Source of the DNA: Chryseobacterium cheonjiense
GTDB lineage: Bacteria; Bacteroidota; Bacteroidia; Flavobacteriales; Weeksellaceae
Direction of reading: 5' to 3'
DNA: 64,000 nucleotides
Assembly: GCF_012927265.1 (NCBI RefSeq)
Contig: NZ_JABBGF010000001.1
Span: 186,001 to 250,000, forward strand
Within the stretch, counting starts at the first letter, position 1. Each line of letters begins with the position of its first letter. Below the pieces are notes generated by a model, which saw nothing but the letters and a program-made list of their open reading frames with translations, made no database searches and had not been told where the DNA came from. Positions 44,392 through 52,591 of the stretch are shown here, one piece after another. A program made the position numbers and the translations under genes.

Positions 44392-44435
44392 ATTCTTTAA
44401 CACTCCGGTACAATATTTATTTAAATAAAAATCAA

Positions 44436-44443
44436 TAAATTTG
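44436..44443 (+). promoter_or_regulatory. -7 box of Fur-like gene
   Basis: TAAATTTG, 15 nt before ATG 44459; excludes the TTG at 44441 as start. Confidence 0.7.
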
Positions 44444-44458
44444 TATATAATTTTTTTG

Positions 44459-44932
44459 ATGGATACAATACAAAAAGAAAAAAATATTGCACTGATTAAA
44501 GATGTTTTAAGAAACTATTTGCTTGAAAAAGGTTTCCGAAACACACCTGAACGATATACAATATTAGAAGAAATTTACAGTATGGATCATCACTTTAACG
44601 TTGATGATCTGTACCTTTTAATGCTGCAGAAAAAATATCATGTTTCCAAAGCAACCATTTACAATACTATTGAGATTTTTCTGGATGCGGGGCTGATTCG
44701 CAAGCATCAGTTCGGAGAGAAAACACTGACCTCTTCTTCTTATGAAAAATCTTATTTCGACAAACAGCATGATCATCTTGTGATCTACAAAAAAGATTCT
44801 GATAAGGAAATTGAGGAAATTATAGAATTTTGCGACCCGAGAATCCAGGGAATTAAAGAAGCTATTGAAGAGGCATTTGGAGTAAAGATTGATTCTCATT
44901 CGCTGTATTTTTATGGTACAAAGAATGACTAA
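44459..44932 (+). CDS. Fur family transcriptional regulator
   Basis: A 157-residue Fur-fold regulator. The winged-helix part shows RNTPERYTILEEIY and VSKATIYNTIEIFLDAGLI. The metal-binding part is reduced: only HDH (104-106) is clear, and the CxxC zinc site of classical Fur is missing (a single cysteine, Cys125). Its metal specificity therefore cannot be predicted. It overlaps the OstA-like gene by 8 bp, so they are translationally coupled. The start is fixed by the -7 box at 44436. Confidence 0.85.
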   Translation: MDTIQKEKNIALIKDVLRNYLLEKGFRNTPERYTILEEIYSMDHHFNVDDLYLLMLQKKYHVSKATIYNTIEIFLDAGLIRKHQFGEKTLTSSSYEKSYFDKQHDHLVIYKKDSDKEIEEIIEFCDPRIQGIKEAIEEAFGVKIDSHSLYFYGTKND

Positions 44933-46685
44933 CCGATCATTGAGGCTTATTATCGGCCTGTTTCTTACTATTTCTTCGTTTATTTTTGCACAGGACAACA
45001 GTCAGAAACCTTTGCAGAAGGGTCCTTATTTTACGCCCAAAACTGTTCCGCAGAAAAATGCGCCGCCTCCGGAAAAGGTGAAGCATATTCACTCCGACGA
45101 ATTACGAAAGGATGAAAAATACGACGGGAACAATTACTTTACGGGAAATGTTCAGTTTGAGCATCAGGGATCATTGCTGAATGCAGATCTTGTAATTGTA
45201 TATGAAGGACAGAATTTTGTAAAAGCAGTTGGCAATGTAAAGCTTCAGAATGCAGACGGTTCCGTAATTACCGGAGATGAAATGGAATACGACGGCAATA
45301 CCCAGCGAGGGATTGCAAGGAAAAATGTAGTACTTACAGATCCTAAAGGAACGGTGATCAAAACCGAGACGATGTATTACGACCGGGTTTCCAACCAGGC
45401 ATATTACAATACAGGCGGAACAATCAATGATGGTAAAAGTACCACCTATTCCAAAACAGCAACCTATTTTCTGGCGACAAGAACGATTGATCTTTCCGGA
45501 AGAGTGAAAATTGAAGATGCGCAATATGTTCTGGAAGGCGATAATGTTGTGCAGAATCAGAACACCAATATTGTAGACATCAACGGTCCTACTACCATTA
45601 TTAATAAAAAGAATCCTAAAAACCGTATCGTTACGGATAAAGGCAATTACAATACCAATACAAAAGAAGCTTTTCTATACAAGAACTCCAGGGTATATTA
45701 CAATGACAAAATTCTCACAGGAGATGAAATGTATTATAACCAGCTTACAGGCTTCGGAAAGGCAACGGGAAATGTTACTATCGATGATCCGAATGAAAGA
45801 AGATGGATAAAAGGAGGATACGGAGAAATTTTTGAAAAGAAAGATTCTGCGATGATGACGAAAAACCCTTATGCCGTAAAAGCGCTGGAAAAAGATTCTA
45901 TGTATTTTGCTGCTGAGAAAATCATATCCTTTCAAAAACCGGATTCTGCAAATATTACAGTCAAAAAAAGCTTTCTAAGAGCATTTAGAAAAGGAAGATT
46001 CTACAAATCCAATGCACAGGGAAGGGCAGATTCCATTGCTTTTAATGAAACAGACGGTGTGCTGCACATGTACAGAGATCCGATTTTATGGAGTAACGGA
46101 AAACAGGTAACCGGTGATAAGGTAGAAGCATATTTTAATACCGAAAAAGAAAACATCGATTCTCTAAAGGTAATTGGTAATGCATTTGCCATCAGTAAAG
46201 TAGATTCCCTGAATATGAAAGACGAATTCAATCAGGTAAAAGGAAGGCTGATGACGGTTTATTACGGCGAAGATAACAATATCAAAGAAGCCAAGGTGAT
46301 CGGCAATGCGCAGGCAATTACATTTTCAGATGACGTGAACGCAGAAACCAAGAAAAAGGAAAGAATAGGAATATCGCTCAGTACATGCGGAATTATTGAT
46401 GCTATTTTTGAAGAAAAAGCACTGTTTGTTGTGGAATGTAATATTGGTGCAAATTCGGATACCTATCCCATGAGTATGATTGAGCCCTCCAAGCGTAAAT
46501 TTCCGGATTTCAACTGGAATACCAAAGACCGCATATTAAAATGGCAGGATATTCTGGTGGATACTCCGAATTATCCCGAAATAAAATACGAAACAGATAC
46601 TTCTCTGTACGACTCTGCGCAGAAAGTTATTGAAAACGAAAAAGCCAAAGAAGAAGCCAAAAAGCCGAAAAGAGTCAGAAGATAA
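44925..46685 (+). CDS. OstA/LptA-like protein, LPS transport
   Basis: A 586-residue exported protein with signal peptide (1-23, ending FIFAQ) and OstA/LptA-type beta-jellyroll repeats (HSDELRKDEKYDGNNYFTGNVQF, GNVKLQNADGSVITGDEMEYD, repeated GDxMxY motifs). LptA-like proteins bridge LPS across the periplasm; this long form is typical of Bacteroidetes. The C-terminus is highly basic (KAKEEAKKPKRVRR). ATG 44925 gives a clean signal peptide; ATG 44913 is possible. It overlaps the Fur-like gene. Confidence 0.83.
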   Translation: MTNRSLRLIIGLFLTISSFIFAQDNSQKPLQKGPYFTPKTVPQKNAPPPEKVKHIHSDELRKDEKYDGNNYFTGNVQFEHQGSLLNADLVIVYEGQNFVKAVGNVKLQNADGSVITGDEMEYDGNTQRGIARKNVVLTDPKGTVIKTETMYYDRVSNQAYYNTGGTINDGKSTTYSKTATYFLATRTIDLSGRVKIEDAQYVLEGDNVVQNQNTNIVDINGPTTIINKKNPKNRIVTDKGNYNTNTKEAFLYKNSRVYYNDKILTGDEMYYNQLTGFGKATGNVTIDDPNERRWIKGGYGEIFEKKDSAMMTKNPYAVKALEKDSMYFAAEKIISFQKPDSANITVKKSFLRAFRKGRFYKSNAQGRADSIAFNETDGVLHMYRDPILWSNGKQVTGDKVEAYFNTEKENIDSLKVIGNAFAISKVDSLNMKDEFNQVKGRLMTVYYGEDNNIKEAKVIGNAQAITFSDDVNAETKKKERIGISLSTCGIIDAIFEEKALFVVECNIGANSDTYPMSMIEPSKRKFPDFNWNTKDRILKWQDILVDTPNYPEIKYETDTSLYDSAQKVIENEKAKEEAKKPKRVRR

Positions 46686-46714
46686 ATAGCAAAAAAACTA
46701 TAATTCATATCCCT

Positions 46715-46753
46715 ACTCACCATTTTTGTTGTAAAATGGTGAGTTATTTTTTT
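46715..46753 (+). terminator. Terminator of OstA-like gene
   Basis: ACTCACCATTTT (46715-46726), loop TGTTGT, AAAATGGTGAGT (46733-46744), T-rich tail. Confidence 0.9.
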
Positions 46754-47020
46754 AAAAAACCTTTAATTATAGCCTTTAAAAACATTCTTTTCAAAGAAAA
46801 ATCAAATTTTTTTGTTATAATTTTTCCTTTTTTAGTGAATGTGAAATCCTTATCAGAATTGAGCTTTAATGATGTAATCATTTCATTAATTGTTGAATTG
46901 ATTTATAATTTTAAAATAAAGTTAATTTTTTTTGAACAAAATGTATTTTAATTTGTTTTTTTGCATATATTTATCTCCATAATTGTTAATCTATATTAAT
47001 ATTTTGTGATTTGGTGGTTT

Positions 47021-47054
47021 CGCTTACAGCATTTTTGCTGTAAGCGTTTTTTTT
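47021..47054 (+). terminator. Orphan terminator, possible small RNA end
   Basis: CGCTTACAGCA (47021-47031), loop TTTT, TGCTGTAAGCG (47036-47046), eight T. No gene lies between it and the preceding terminator. Confidence 0.8.
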
Positions 47055-47093
47055 ATTTATAAGTATAAATTTCTGTGTTTAATGAATGTTTTT

Positions 47094-47101
47094 TAGCTTT
47101 G
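47094..47101 (+). promoter_or_regulatory. -7 box of class III aminotransferase
   Basis: TAGCTTTG, 18 nt before ATG 47120. Confidence 0.65.
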
Positions 47102-47119
47102 CTGAAATTTTTCAATATA

Positions 47120-48301
47120 ATGGAGATGCAACAAGATTTTTTTATCTATCAGGCGCAGACCACAAAATTTGCAGCGGGATTTGAAGTGGAAAGAGCAGAA
47201 GGAAGCTATATTTTTGGAACAGACGGAAAGAAATACCTTGATTTTGTAGCCGGCGTTTCCGCAAATACCCTGGGACATTCACACCCGAAAATTGTAAACG
47301 CGATTAAAGAGCAGGCCGAGAAATATCTTCATGTAATGGTGTACGGTGAATATGCACAGGAGAAACCTGTAGCTTTATGTAAGCTGCTGGCAGAATCTAC
47401 GCCCGATCCACTCGAAATTACTTATCTCGTAAACAGCGGTGCAGAAGCTATAGACGGAAGCCTTAAATTGGCAAAACGATATACCGGAAGAGAGGAAATA
47501 GTATCATTTAAAAATTCATACCACGGGAATACTCACGGAGCATTGAGCGTGTCAGGAAACGAAACACACAAAAGAGAATTTCGTCCGCTGTTACCTATGG
47601 TGAGTTTTATTGAGTTCAATAATGAAAATGATCTCGATAAAATAACGGAAAAAACTGCCTGTGTCATTATGGAGACAATCCAGGGAGCGGCAGGGTTCTT
47701 AGTTCCTGACAGGGATTACTTAATCAACTTAAAAAAAAGATGTGAAGAAGTAGGTGCTTTACTGATTCTTGATGAAATACAACCGGGATTCGGAAGAACC
47801 GGAAAACTCTTCTCATTTGAACATTTCGGAATTGTACCTGATATTCTCGTTATGGGAAAAGGAATGGGCGGCGGTGTTCCCGTAGGCGCTTTTATGAGTT
47901 CAATAAAAATCATGGATACTCTGACGTATTCTCCGAAGTTGGGGCACATTACGACTTTTGGGGGAAATCCGCTCATTGCTGCTTCAAGTTACGCTACTTT
48001 GAAAGAAGTCCTGGAAAGCGGACTGATGGATGAAGTTGCTGAAAAAGAAAAATTGTACCGCGAACTTCTGGTTCATCCTAAAATTAAAAATATCAATGGA
48101 AAAGGACTCATGCTGGCTGTCAATCTTGGTGCTCCCGAATATACCTTAGAAGTCGCTAAAAAATGTATGGAAAAAGGACTTATTGTTTTCTGGCAATTAT
48201 ACAGAAACGAATATCTCAGAATATCACCTCCTCTCACCATCTCAAAAGAAGAAATTACTGAAGGGTGTCAGATAATTCTCGAGGTTTTAAATGAAAATTA
48301 A
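47120..48301 (+). CDS. Class III PLP-dependent aminotransferase
   Basis: A 393-residue enzyme of the acetylornithine/ornithine aminotransferase family. Motifs: GHSHPKI, NSGAEAIDGSLKLA, FKNSYHGNTHGAL, ILDEIQPGFGRTGK and VMGKGMGGGVPVGAF, which carries the PLP-binding lysine. It transfers an amino group between a basic or omega-amino substrate and 2-oxoglutarate. No arginine-synthesis genes are adjacent, so the substrate is open. The ATG at 47120 follows a -7 box; the open frame to 47075 is not used. Confidence 0.87.
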   Translation: MEMQQDFFIYQAQTTKFAAGFEVERAEGSYIFGTDGKKYLDFVAGVSANTLGHSHPKIVNAIKEQAEKYLHVMVYGEYAQEKPVALCKLLAESTPDPLEITYLVNSGAEAIDGSLKLAKRYTGREEIVSFKNSYHGNTHGALSVSGNETHKREFRPLLPMVSFIEFNNENDLDKITEKTACVIMETIQGAAGFLVPDRDYLINLKKRCEEVGALLILDEIQPGFGRTGKLFSFEHFGIVPDILVMGKGMGGGVPVGAFMSSIKIMDTLTYSPKLGHITTFGGNPLIAASSYATLKEVLESGLMDEVAEKEKLYRELLVHPKIKNINGKGLMLAVNLGAPEYTLEVAKKCMEKGLIVFWQLYRNEYLRISPPLTISKEEITEGCQIILEVLNEN

Positions 48302-48311
48302 AAATACTTTG

Positions 48312-48345
48312 GAAAGGTGTCGAAAAATTCGATGCCTTTCTCTTA
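48312..48345 (+). terminator. Terminator of aminotransferase gene
   Basis: GAAAGGTGTCGAA (48312-48324) with TTCGATGCCTTTC (48328-48340), two G-U pairs, short T tail. Confidence 0.65.
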
Positions 48346-48553
48346 TATGAAGCTTTCTGGAAGTGAAGGGAATATTGCAGATAAGAACTTCTGAAACATT
48401 TCATTTTAACAAGCTTTTTAAAGGTAAAAATCAATTATATAATTATTTAAAAATTCTGATAAATATCATGAAGATTGTCTAAAAAAGTAAATACATTTTT
48501 GTGTAATAAAAAAATTAATTTATATATTGCGGGACGATTAAAACAAAGATTAT

Positions 48554-48940
48554 ATGGCGAAACATAAAGTCCATTACGAATTCCCAATGCATTGCTTATC
48601 AGAGATTTTATACGAATATCTGGCGACTGCGGAAGGGTTGTCTGAATGGTTTGCGGATGAGGTGACAGAGAAAGGTGATGACTTCTTTTTTAGCTGGGGA
48701 GGAGGACCTGCCGAAAAGGCAACTTTAATTAGGTATAAGCCAGAAGGTTTCGTGCGTTTCAGATGGGAAGAAGATGAAGGAACAAAACATTTCTTTGAAA
48801 TGACAATTACAATCGATGATATTACAGAAGATCTTGCCCTCAATATTACAGACTTCTGCGAAGAAGGAGATGAAGAAGAAAATGCAATGTATTGGGAAAA
48901 TCTTATCGAAAACCTTAGAATAAAATTGGGTGCCGCTTAA
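48554..48940 (+). CDS. START-like domain protein
   Basis: A 128-residue soluble protein of the SRPBCC/START-like (AHSA1-type) fold. It begins KVHYEFPMHCLSEILYEYLATAEGLSEWFADEV, where LSEWFADEV is the typical AHSA1 segment, and is strongly acidic at the C-terminus (ITDFCEEGDEEEN). A hydrophobic-ligand pocket is expected; no ligand is known. It begins a conserved-looking neighbourhood with the class IV aminotransferase homologue, yqgE and pdxH. Confidence 0.82.
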   Translation: MAKHKVHYEFPMHCLSEILYEYLATAEGLSEWFADEVTEKGDDFFFSWGGGPAEKATLIRYKPEGFVRFRWEEDEGTKHFFEMTITIDDITEDLALNITDFCEEGDEEENAMYWENLIENLRIKLGAA

Positions 48941-48967
48941 ACGTAAGCTGTATTACAGATAAAACTG

Positions 48968-48996
48968 ATGAACGATTTATCGTTCATTATTTTTTT
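48968..48996 (+). terminator. Terminator of START-like gene
   Basis: ATGAACGAT (48968-48976), loop TT, ATCGTTCAT (48979-48987), then TATTTTTTT. Confidence 0.85.
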
Positions 48997-49014
48997 ATAA
49001 CAAATCAGAATAAA

Positions 49015-49824
49015 TTGGAAAATCAATATTTTACATCAGGCGAATTAAACGTTAAGAACAGAGCATTTCTTGCGGGAGATGCAGTGAAGGTTTCGTTCTT
49101 TGTAAGAGACGGAAAACTTATCATGGACGAAGAATGCTATTTCTTTTTAATGGCCTCCATGAGAAAAATGAGAATGAATATTCCGCTTTCCTATACCCTG
49201 GAGTTTTTCCAGTCCCTTTTCAGTAAAGATGTCATTGAAGGAAAAGGAATGAAAAATGGCATTATCAGTTTTCAGGTGTTCAGAAATATGGACGGAACTA
49301 CCTTGTCAAAGTCTTCAGTTTCCTATTATTATGAAATCCTGCAGATGGATGATTTGCTGTCGGTTCATGAAAGACCGCTGGAATTGGATATGATTAAGGA
49401 AATCAATGTAAACAACAACCTTCTCTGCAATATTCATGTTCACAGTCCGGAAAATATTTATGGTGAAATTTATGCACAGGAAAACGATTTGGATGATGTC
49501 ATCTTTTTAAATCCGGCAAAAAGAATTGCAAGGGCTGGAACCGGCAACCTTCTATTTCTGGAAGGTGATGTCATTAAAGTTCCAAAACAGACTGAAGGAG
49601 CTTATATTTCGCCTTTAATGGAGAATTTTGTTACCTTTTTACATAAAAATAATCTTGCAGATATTCAGGAGCATGAAATTATTGCTTTTGAATCTCAGAA
49701 AGCTGAAGAAATCTTACTGATCTCGGATGAGAGAGGAATATTTTCAGTAGGAAAGATAAGAAATAAAACTTTCGGGAACAACCGTTTTTTGGAATTAACA
49801 GAGGCCTGGAGAAAAAGTTTTTAA
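49015..49824 (+). CDS. Class IV aminotransferase homologue, probably inactive
   Basis: A 269-residue protein with the fold pattern of class IV PLP enzymes (PabC/IlvE): N-terminal VKNRAFLAGDAVKVSFFVRDGKL, and C-terminal GTGNLLFLEGDVIKVPKQTEGAY plus EILLISDERGIFSVGKI. The PLP lysine region (K-x-x-N-x-L in active enzymes) reads INVNNNLLCNI at 130-140, without lysine. This suggests loss of catalysis or a different function. The start TTG 49015 is the first codon fitting the domain. It lies between the START-like gene and yqgE/pdxH. Confidence 0.72.
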   Translation: MENQYFTSGELNVKNRAFLAGDAVKVSFFVRDGKLIMDEECYFFLMASMRKMRMNIPLSYTLEFFQSLFSKDVIEGKGMKNGIISFQVFRNMDGTTLSKSSVSYYYEILQMDDLLSVHERPLELDMIKEINVNNNLLCNIHVHSPENIYGEIYAQENDLDDVIFLNPAKRIARAGTGNLLFLEGDVIKVPKQTEGAYISPLMENFVTFLHKNNLADIQEHEIIAFESQKAEEILLISDERGIFSVGKIRNKTFGNNRFLELTEAWRKSF

Positions 49825-49831
49825 AATTGGC

Positions 49832-49877
49832 AAACCCGGTAAACAACAAAAGTTCCAATGTCCTTTACCGGGTTTTT
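49832..49877 (+). terminator. Terminator of class IV homologue
   Basis: AAACCCGGTAAA (49832-49843) with TTTACCGGGTTT (49864-49875), 20-nt loop, T tail. Confidence 0.75.
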
Positions 49878-50094
49878 ATTCCGAATAATCAGAAAATTGT
49901 ATTGTTAATGATATTTGGAAATATCAATTTTTTTTGAGCTAAAAATGGTAGAGAAAATACTGATAGCAGGTAATTTGATTTCTCTCATATCGGTTAAGTT
50001 TTTGGTAAGACAAATAACGGAAATTATTTGTTTAAAACAGATTTAAGGTATCTTAAAGTTTGTTAAAGTCTAAGGGCTTAAGTATTTACATATT

Positions 50095-50643
50095 TTAGTT
50101 GAGAGAAATATCCTCCGGAGAATTTGCCCAAAGCAGATATTCACCGCCCAGATTCTGCATGATGGATTTCCACAGTGTCTGGTCATTCGGTAAGGTGTAA
50201 TCAAGATTGTAAACATCTACCACAGTCCAGACTTTGCGCTGAATTTCATCATCAAGCTGCATGGAGGTCCATCCCGAATATCCTGAAAATATTTTTACGT
50301 CATTGATGGTTAGTTCACTGCTCAGAACGGCGCTTATTATATTTTCTATATCTTCCGTTAAATAAAAGTCCGGAGTAATTTCCACAAAAGTTTCCGTTAC
50401 CTTCTTTCCTTTAACGATGAAGAAAACCTTGTCATTTTCTACAGGTCCGCCGTCATATACTTCAATCTTAAACTCGAACATATCTTTAAACTTATCACTC
50501 ATCTGGCTGTTTTTCTTGTTAAGAATTAAGCCAAATGCGCCCTGTTCGTTATGTTCTATAACCAATACTACCGATCGGGAAAAAATATCACCGGAAATAT
50601 CTGGTGTGGAAATTAATATTTTACCTTTGTAGGAGTAATTCAT
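50095..50643 (-). CDS. yqgE: YqgE/AlgH family protein
   Basis: A 182-residue cytosolic protein of UPF0301 (YqgE/AlgH). Visible features: GKILISTPDISGDIFSRSVVLVIEHNEQGAFGLILNK at the N-terminus (the family signature), YDGGPV, and FSGYSGWTSMQLDDEI. Its biochemical function is not settled. Start chosen at ATG 50643 because the -7 box TAAATTTG lies 3 nt upstream on the minus strand; the open frame to 50736 overlaps pdxH and is not used. Divergent from pdxH. Confidence 0.9.
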   Translation of the reverse strand: MNYSYKGKILISTPDISGDIFSRSVVLVIEHNEQGAFGLILNKKNSQMSDKFKDMFEFKIEVYDGGPVENDKVFFIVKGKKVTETFVEITPDFYLTEDIENIISAVLSSELTINDVKIFSGYSGWTSMQLDDEIQRKVWTVVDVYNLDYTLPNDQTLWKSIMQNLGGEYLLWANSPEDISLN

Positions 50644-50646
50644 ACT

Positions 50647-50654
50647 CAAATTTA
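50647..50654 (-). promoter_or_regulatory. -7 box of yqgE, leaderless
   Basis: TAAATTTG on the minus strand, 3 nt before the ATG at 50643. Confidence 0.7.
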
Positions 50655-50667
50655 ATAAAAAATATTT

Positions 50668-51309
50668 ATGGAAAACCTGCACGACAAAAGAAAAGTGTAC
50701 GAGAGATCCCAACTTATTGAAAGTGAGATAAAACAAAATCCCATTGAGCAGTTTCGGGATTGGTTTATCGAAGCTTCAGATAATCCCGGAATCTCAGAAG
50801 CTAATGCAATGGCGGTTTCTACGGTAGAAGAAGACGGATGCCCGCGTACAAGAATGGTTTTGCTTAAAGCATATACCTATGAAGGTTTTATTTTCTATAC
50901 CAATTACAACAGCAGGAAAGGAAAAGCAATTGAGAAAACACATAAAGCCTGTCTTCATTTTTTTTGGCCTGCTTTGGAGAGACAGATTATCATAAAAGCA
51001 CATCTTGAACGTATTGCTGAAAATTTGAGTGACGGCTATTTTCATTCACGGCCAAAAGGCAGCCAGCTGGGAGCAGTGGTGTCGCCGCAAAGCCAGGAAA
51101 TTCCTGACAGGAGTTTTCTTGAACAGAAGCTTAAAGAGCTGGAAAAGCAGTATGAAAATACCGAAGTTCCACGTCCGGAAAATTGGGGCGGATACATCGG
51201 AAAACCTTATGAAATAGAATTCTGGCAGGGTAGGCCAAACCGTCTGCACGACAGGATTATATACACTTTGGAAGATTTGGATTGGAAAATTTCAAGATTA
51301 GCACCGTAG
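50668..51309 (+). CDS. pdxH: Pyridoxamine 5'-phosphate oxidase
   Basis: A 213-residue FMN enzyme oxidising pyridoxine or pyridoxamine 5'-phosphate to pyridoxal 5'-phosphate. FMN and substrate motifs are all present: PRTRMVLLKAY, FYTNYNSRKGKAI, HFFWPALERQI, SRPKGSQLGAVVSPQSQ, and the C-terminal WGGYIGKP ... WQGRPNRLHDRI signature. Its neighbour, the class IV aminotransferase homologue, belongs to a PLP family, but no functional link is proven. Confidence 0.95.
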   Translation: MENLHDKRKVYERSQLIESEIKQNPIEQFRDWFIEASDNPGISEANAMAVSTVEEDGCPRTRMVLLKAYTYEGFIFYTNYNSRKGKAIEKTHKACLHFFWPALERQIIIKAHLERIAENLSDGYFHSRPKGSQLGAVVSPQSQEIPDRSFLEQKLKELEKQYENTEVPRPENWGGYIGKPYEIEFWQGRPNRLHDRIIYTLEDLDWKISRLAP

Positions 51310-51400
51310 GTTCTTATAATTCCGGATTTTAATTTTTCTTACAGACCCTGAAATATCCGGTTAAATTCTTATACAATTATAGGTACATAAGTTAACAGCG

Positions 51401-51493
51401 CAATAATTGATGGGCGAAGCTCCAAAACTTCGACTGAGGCTATCTAAACTGTGGCTGAGCTCCCGAAAGGTGGCTGAGGCTCCCGAAGCCACC
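51401..51493 (+). repeat. Degenerate tandem intergenic repeat
   Basis: Contains ACTTCGACTGAGGCTATCT and then two tandem copies of GTGGCTGAG(G)CTCCCGAA (51451-51467 and 51470-51487). GGTGGCT (51469-51475) pairs with AGCCACC (51487-51493). Confidence 0.6.
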
Positions 51494-51526
51494 ACCAAAA
51501 AAAACCTCATCGTTGGATGAGGTTTT
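51494..51526 (-). terminator. Terminator of HU gene
   Basis: AAAACCTCATC (51501-51511), loop GTTG, GATGAGGTTTT (51516-51526); on the minus strand it ends in a long T run. Confidence 0.85.
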
Positions 51527-51546
51527 AATTTTACTAATCTGAATGA

Positions 51547-51837
51547 TTATTTTTTCTTAGCTCCGGAAACTGCGTTTGAAAGATCAGCTCCAGCCTTGAA
51601 TTTAGCAACTTTTTTAGCCGCAATTTTGATAGGCTTTTTAGTAGCAGGGTTGATACCTTGTCTTGCAGCTCTCTCAGCAACTGAGAATGTACCGAATCCT
51701 ACTAAAGAAACTTTACCGTCTTTTTTCTTTAGAGTAGTCATTACGTTATTGATGAATGATTCTAAGGCAGCTTTGGCTGCAACTTTAGTGATACCTGCAT
51801 CTTTTGCGATTGCGTCGATTAATTCAGACTTGTTCAT
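51547..51837 (-). CDS. HU family DNA-binding protein
   Basis: A 96-residue nucleoid protein. The sequence follows the HU/IHF pattern: MNKSELIDAIAKDAGITK helix pair, VSLVGFGTFSVAERAARQGINPATKKPI DNA-binding arm (the GFGTF and the RxGxNPxTxxxI motif), and a lysine-rich end. It is highly expressed in most bacteria. The promoter is at 51874-51881 and the terminator at 51494-51526. Confidence 0.95.
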   Translation of the reverse strand: MNKSELIDAIAKDAGITKVAAKAALESFINNVMTTLKKKDGKVSLVGFGTFSVAERAARQGINPATKKPIKIAAKKVAKFKAGADLSNAVSGAKKK

Positions 51838-51873
51838 AATTTTTTTAATATTAAAGTTAGTTCGTTATAATAG

Positions 51874-51881
51874 CAAATATA
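51874..51881 (-). promoter_or_regulatory. -7 box of HU gene
   Basis: TATATTTG on the minus strand, about 36 nt before the ATG at 51837. Confidence 0.65.
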
Positions 51882-52225
51882 ATACTATTTTCTATATGTG
51901 CAATTTTTTTATAAAAAAATAAGTAATTTTTTCGTTTTTAACTTAATTTGGTTAAAATATGATAATTTACTTTTTTACGTAAAATGTACGATACACGTTA
52001 CTAAAATCATGCCAATTGCTTATGTACATTGACTTTATGAAAAGTATGCTATTATTTTGTGTATTTATTAAATCCTAAATTTCGTATAAAGTAATAATAC
52101 TTTTATCATATATTTACTGATTCTTTAATTAAAAACTGTAAAAATTGTATTTTAACCAATTAAAACGCTGTCGCTCTGATAGTTTTAAAATCAATCTAAA
52201 AAGCTGTTTTATTGATTTTTATTAA

Positions 52226-52233
52226 TAAATTTG
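52226..52233 (+). promoter_or_regulatory. -7 box of panD, leaderless
   Basis: TAAATTTG ends 4 nt before ATG 52238. Confidence 0.75.
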
Positions 52234-52237
52234 CACT

Positions 52238-52588
52238 ATGTTAATAGAAGTTTTTAAGTCTAAGATTCACAGGGTGAGAGTTACGGCTTCTGACCTTAAT
52301 TATATCGGCAGTATTACAATAGATGAAGACCTTATTGAGGCGGCAGGTCTTGTTGTAGGAGAAAGAGTATATATCGTAAATGTAAACAACGGTGAACGAT
52401 TTGATACCTACGTGATCAAAGGTAAAAGGAAATCCGGGGAAGTTTGTCTCAATGGCCCGGCTGCCAGAAAAGTACAGAGAGACGATATCATCATTATCAT
52501 CGCTTATGCGCAGATGACTCCTGAAGAAGCTAAAGATTTTCAGCCAAAAATTGTTTTCCCGGACGAAAAAACAAATCTTTTGACGTAA
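52238..52588 (+). CDS. panD: Aspartate 1-decarboxylase
   Basis: A 116-residue pyruvoyl enzyme making beta-alanine for pantothenate and coenzyme A. The self-cleavage site Gly24-Ser25 lies in NYIGSITID; Ser25 becomes the pyruvoyl group. The rest matches the small-barrel PanD form ([33 protein letters not shown]). The promoter box is only 4 nt upstream. The next gene starts 3 nt after the stop, so the two are co-transcribed. Confidence 0.95.
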   Translation: MLIEVFKSKIHRVRVTASDLNYIGSITIDEDLIEAAGLVVGERVYIVNVNNGERFDTYVIKGKRKSGEVCLNGPAARKVQRDDIIIIIAYAQMTPEEAKDFQPKIVFPDEKTNLLT

Positions 52589-52591
52589 TCT

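Larger units (their letters stand above)
46686..47119. other. 434-bp AT-rich region with orphan terminator
   Basis: Contains the terminator of the OstA-like gene (46715-46744), a very AT-rich stretch without a credible gene, and a second strong terminator (47021-47054). The 71-codon frame at 46736-46951 starts inside the first terminator and is rejected. Confidence 0.6.
51838..52237. other. 400-bp AT-rich divergent region
   Basis: Lies between HU and panD. It contains the HU promoter (-7 box at 51874-51881 on the minus strand) and the panD promoter (52226-52233). The intervening 340 bp are AT-rich without gene-like frames; I see no clear regulatory repeat. Confidence 0.5.

Noticed and set aside
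44400..44440. Riboswitch or attenuator upstream of the Fur-like gene
   Set aside because: Only AT-rich sequence and a promoter box; no stable stem seen.
46736..46951. 71-codon plus-strand frame after the OstA-like gene
   Set aside because: It starts inside the terminator of the previous gene and its translation is low-complexity F/I/K/N, as expected from AT-rich non-coding DNA.
50644..50736. N-terminal extension of yqgE
   Set aside because: It overlaps the divergent pdxH gene, and the yqgE -7 box lies within it.
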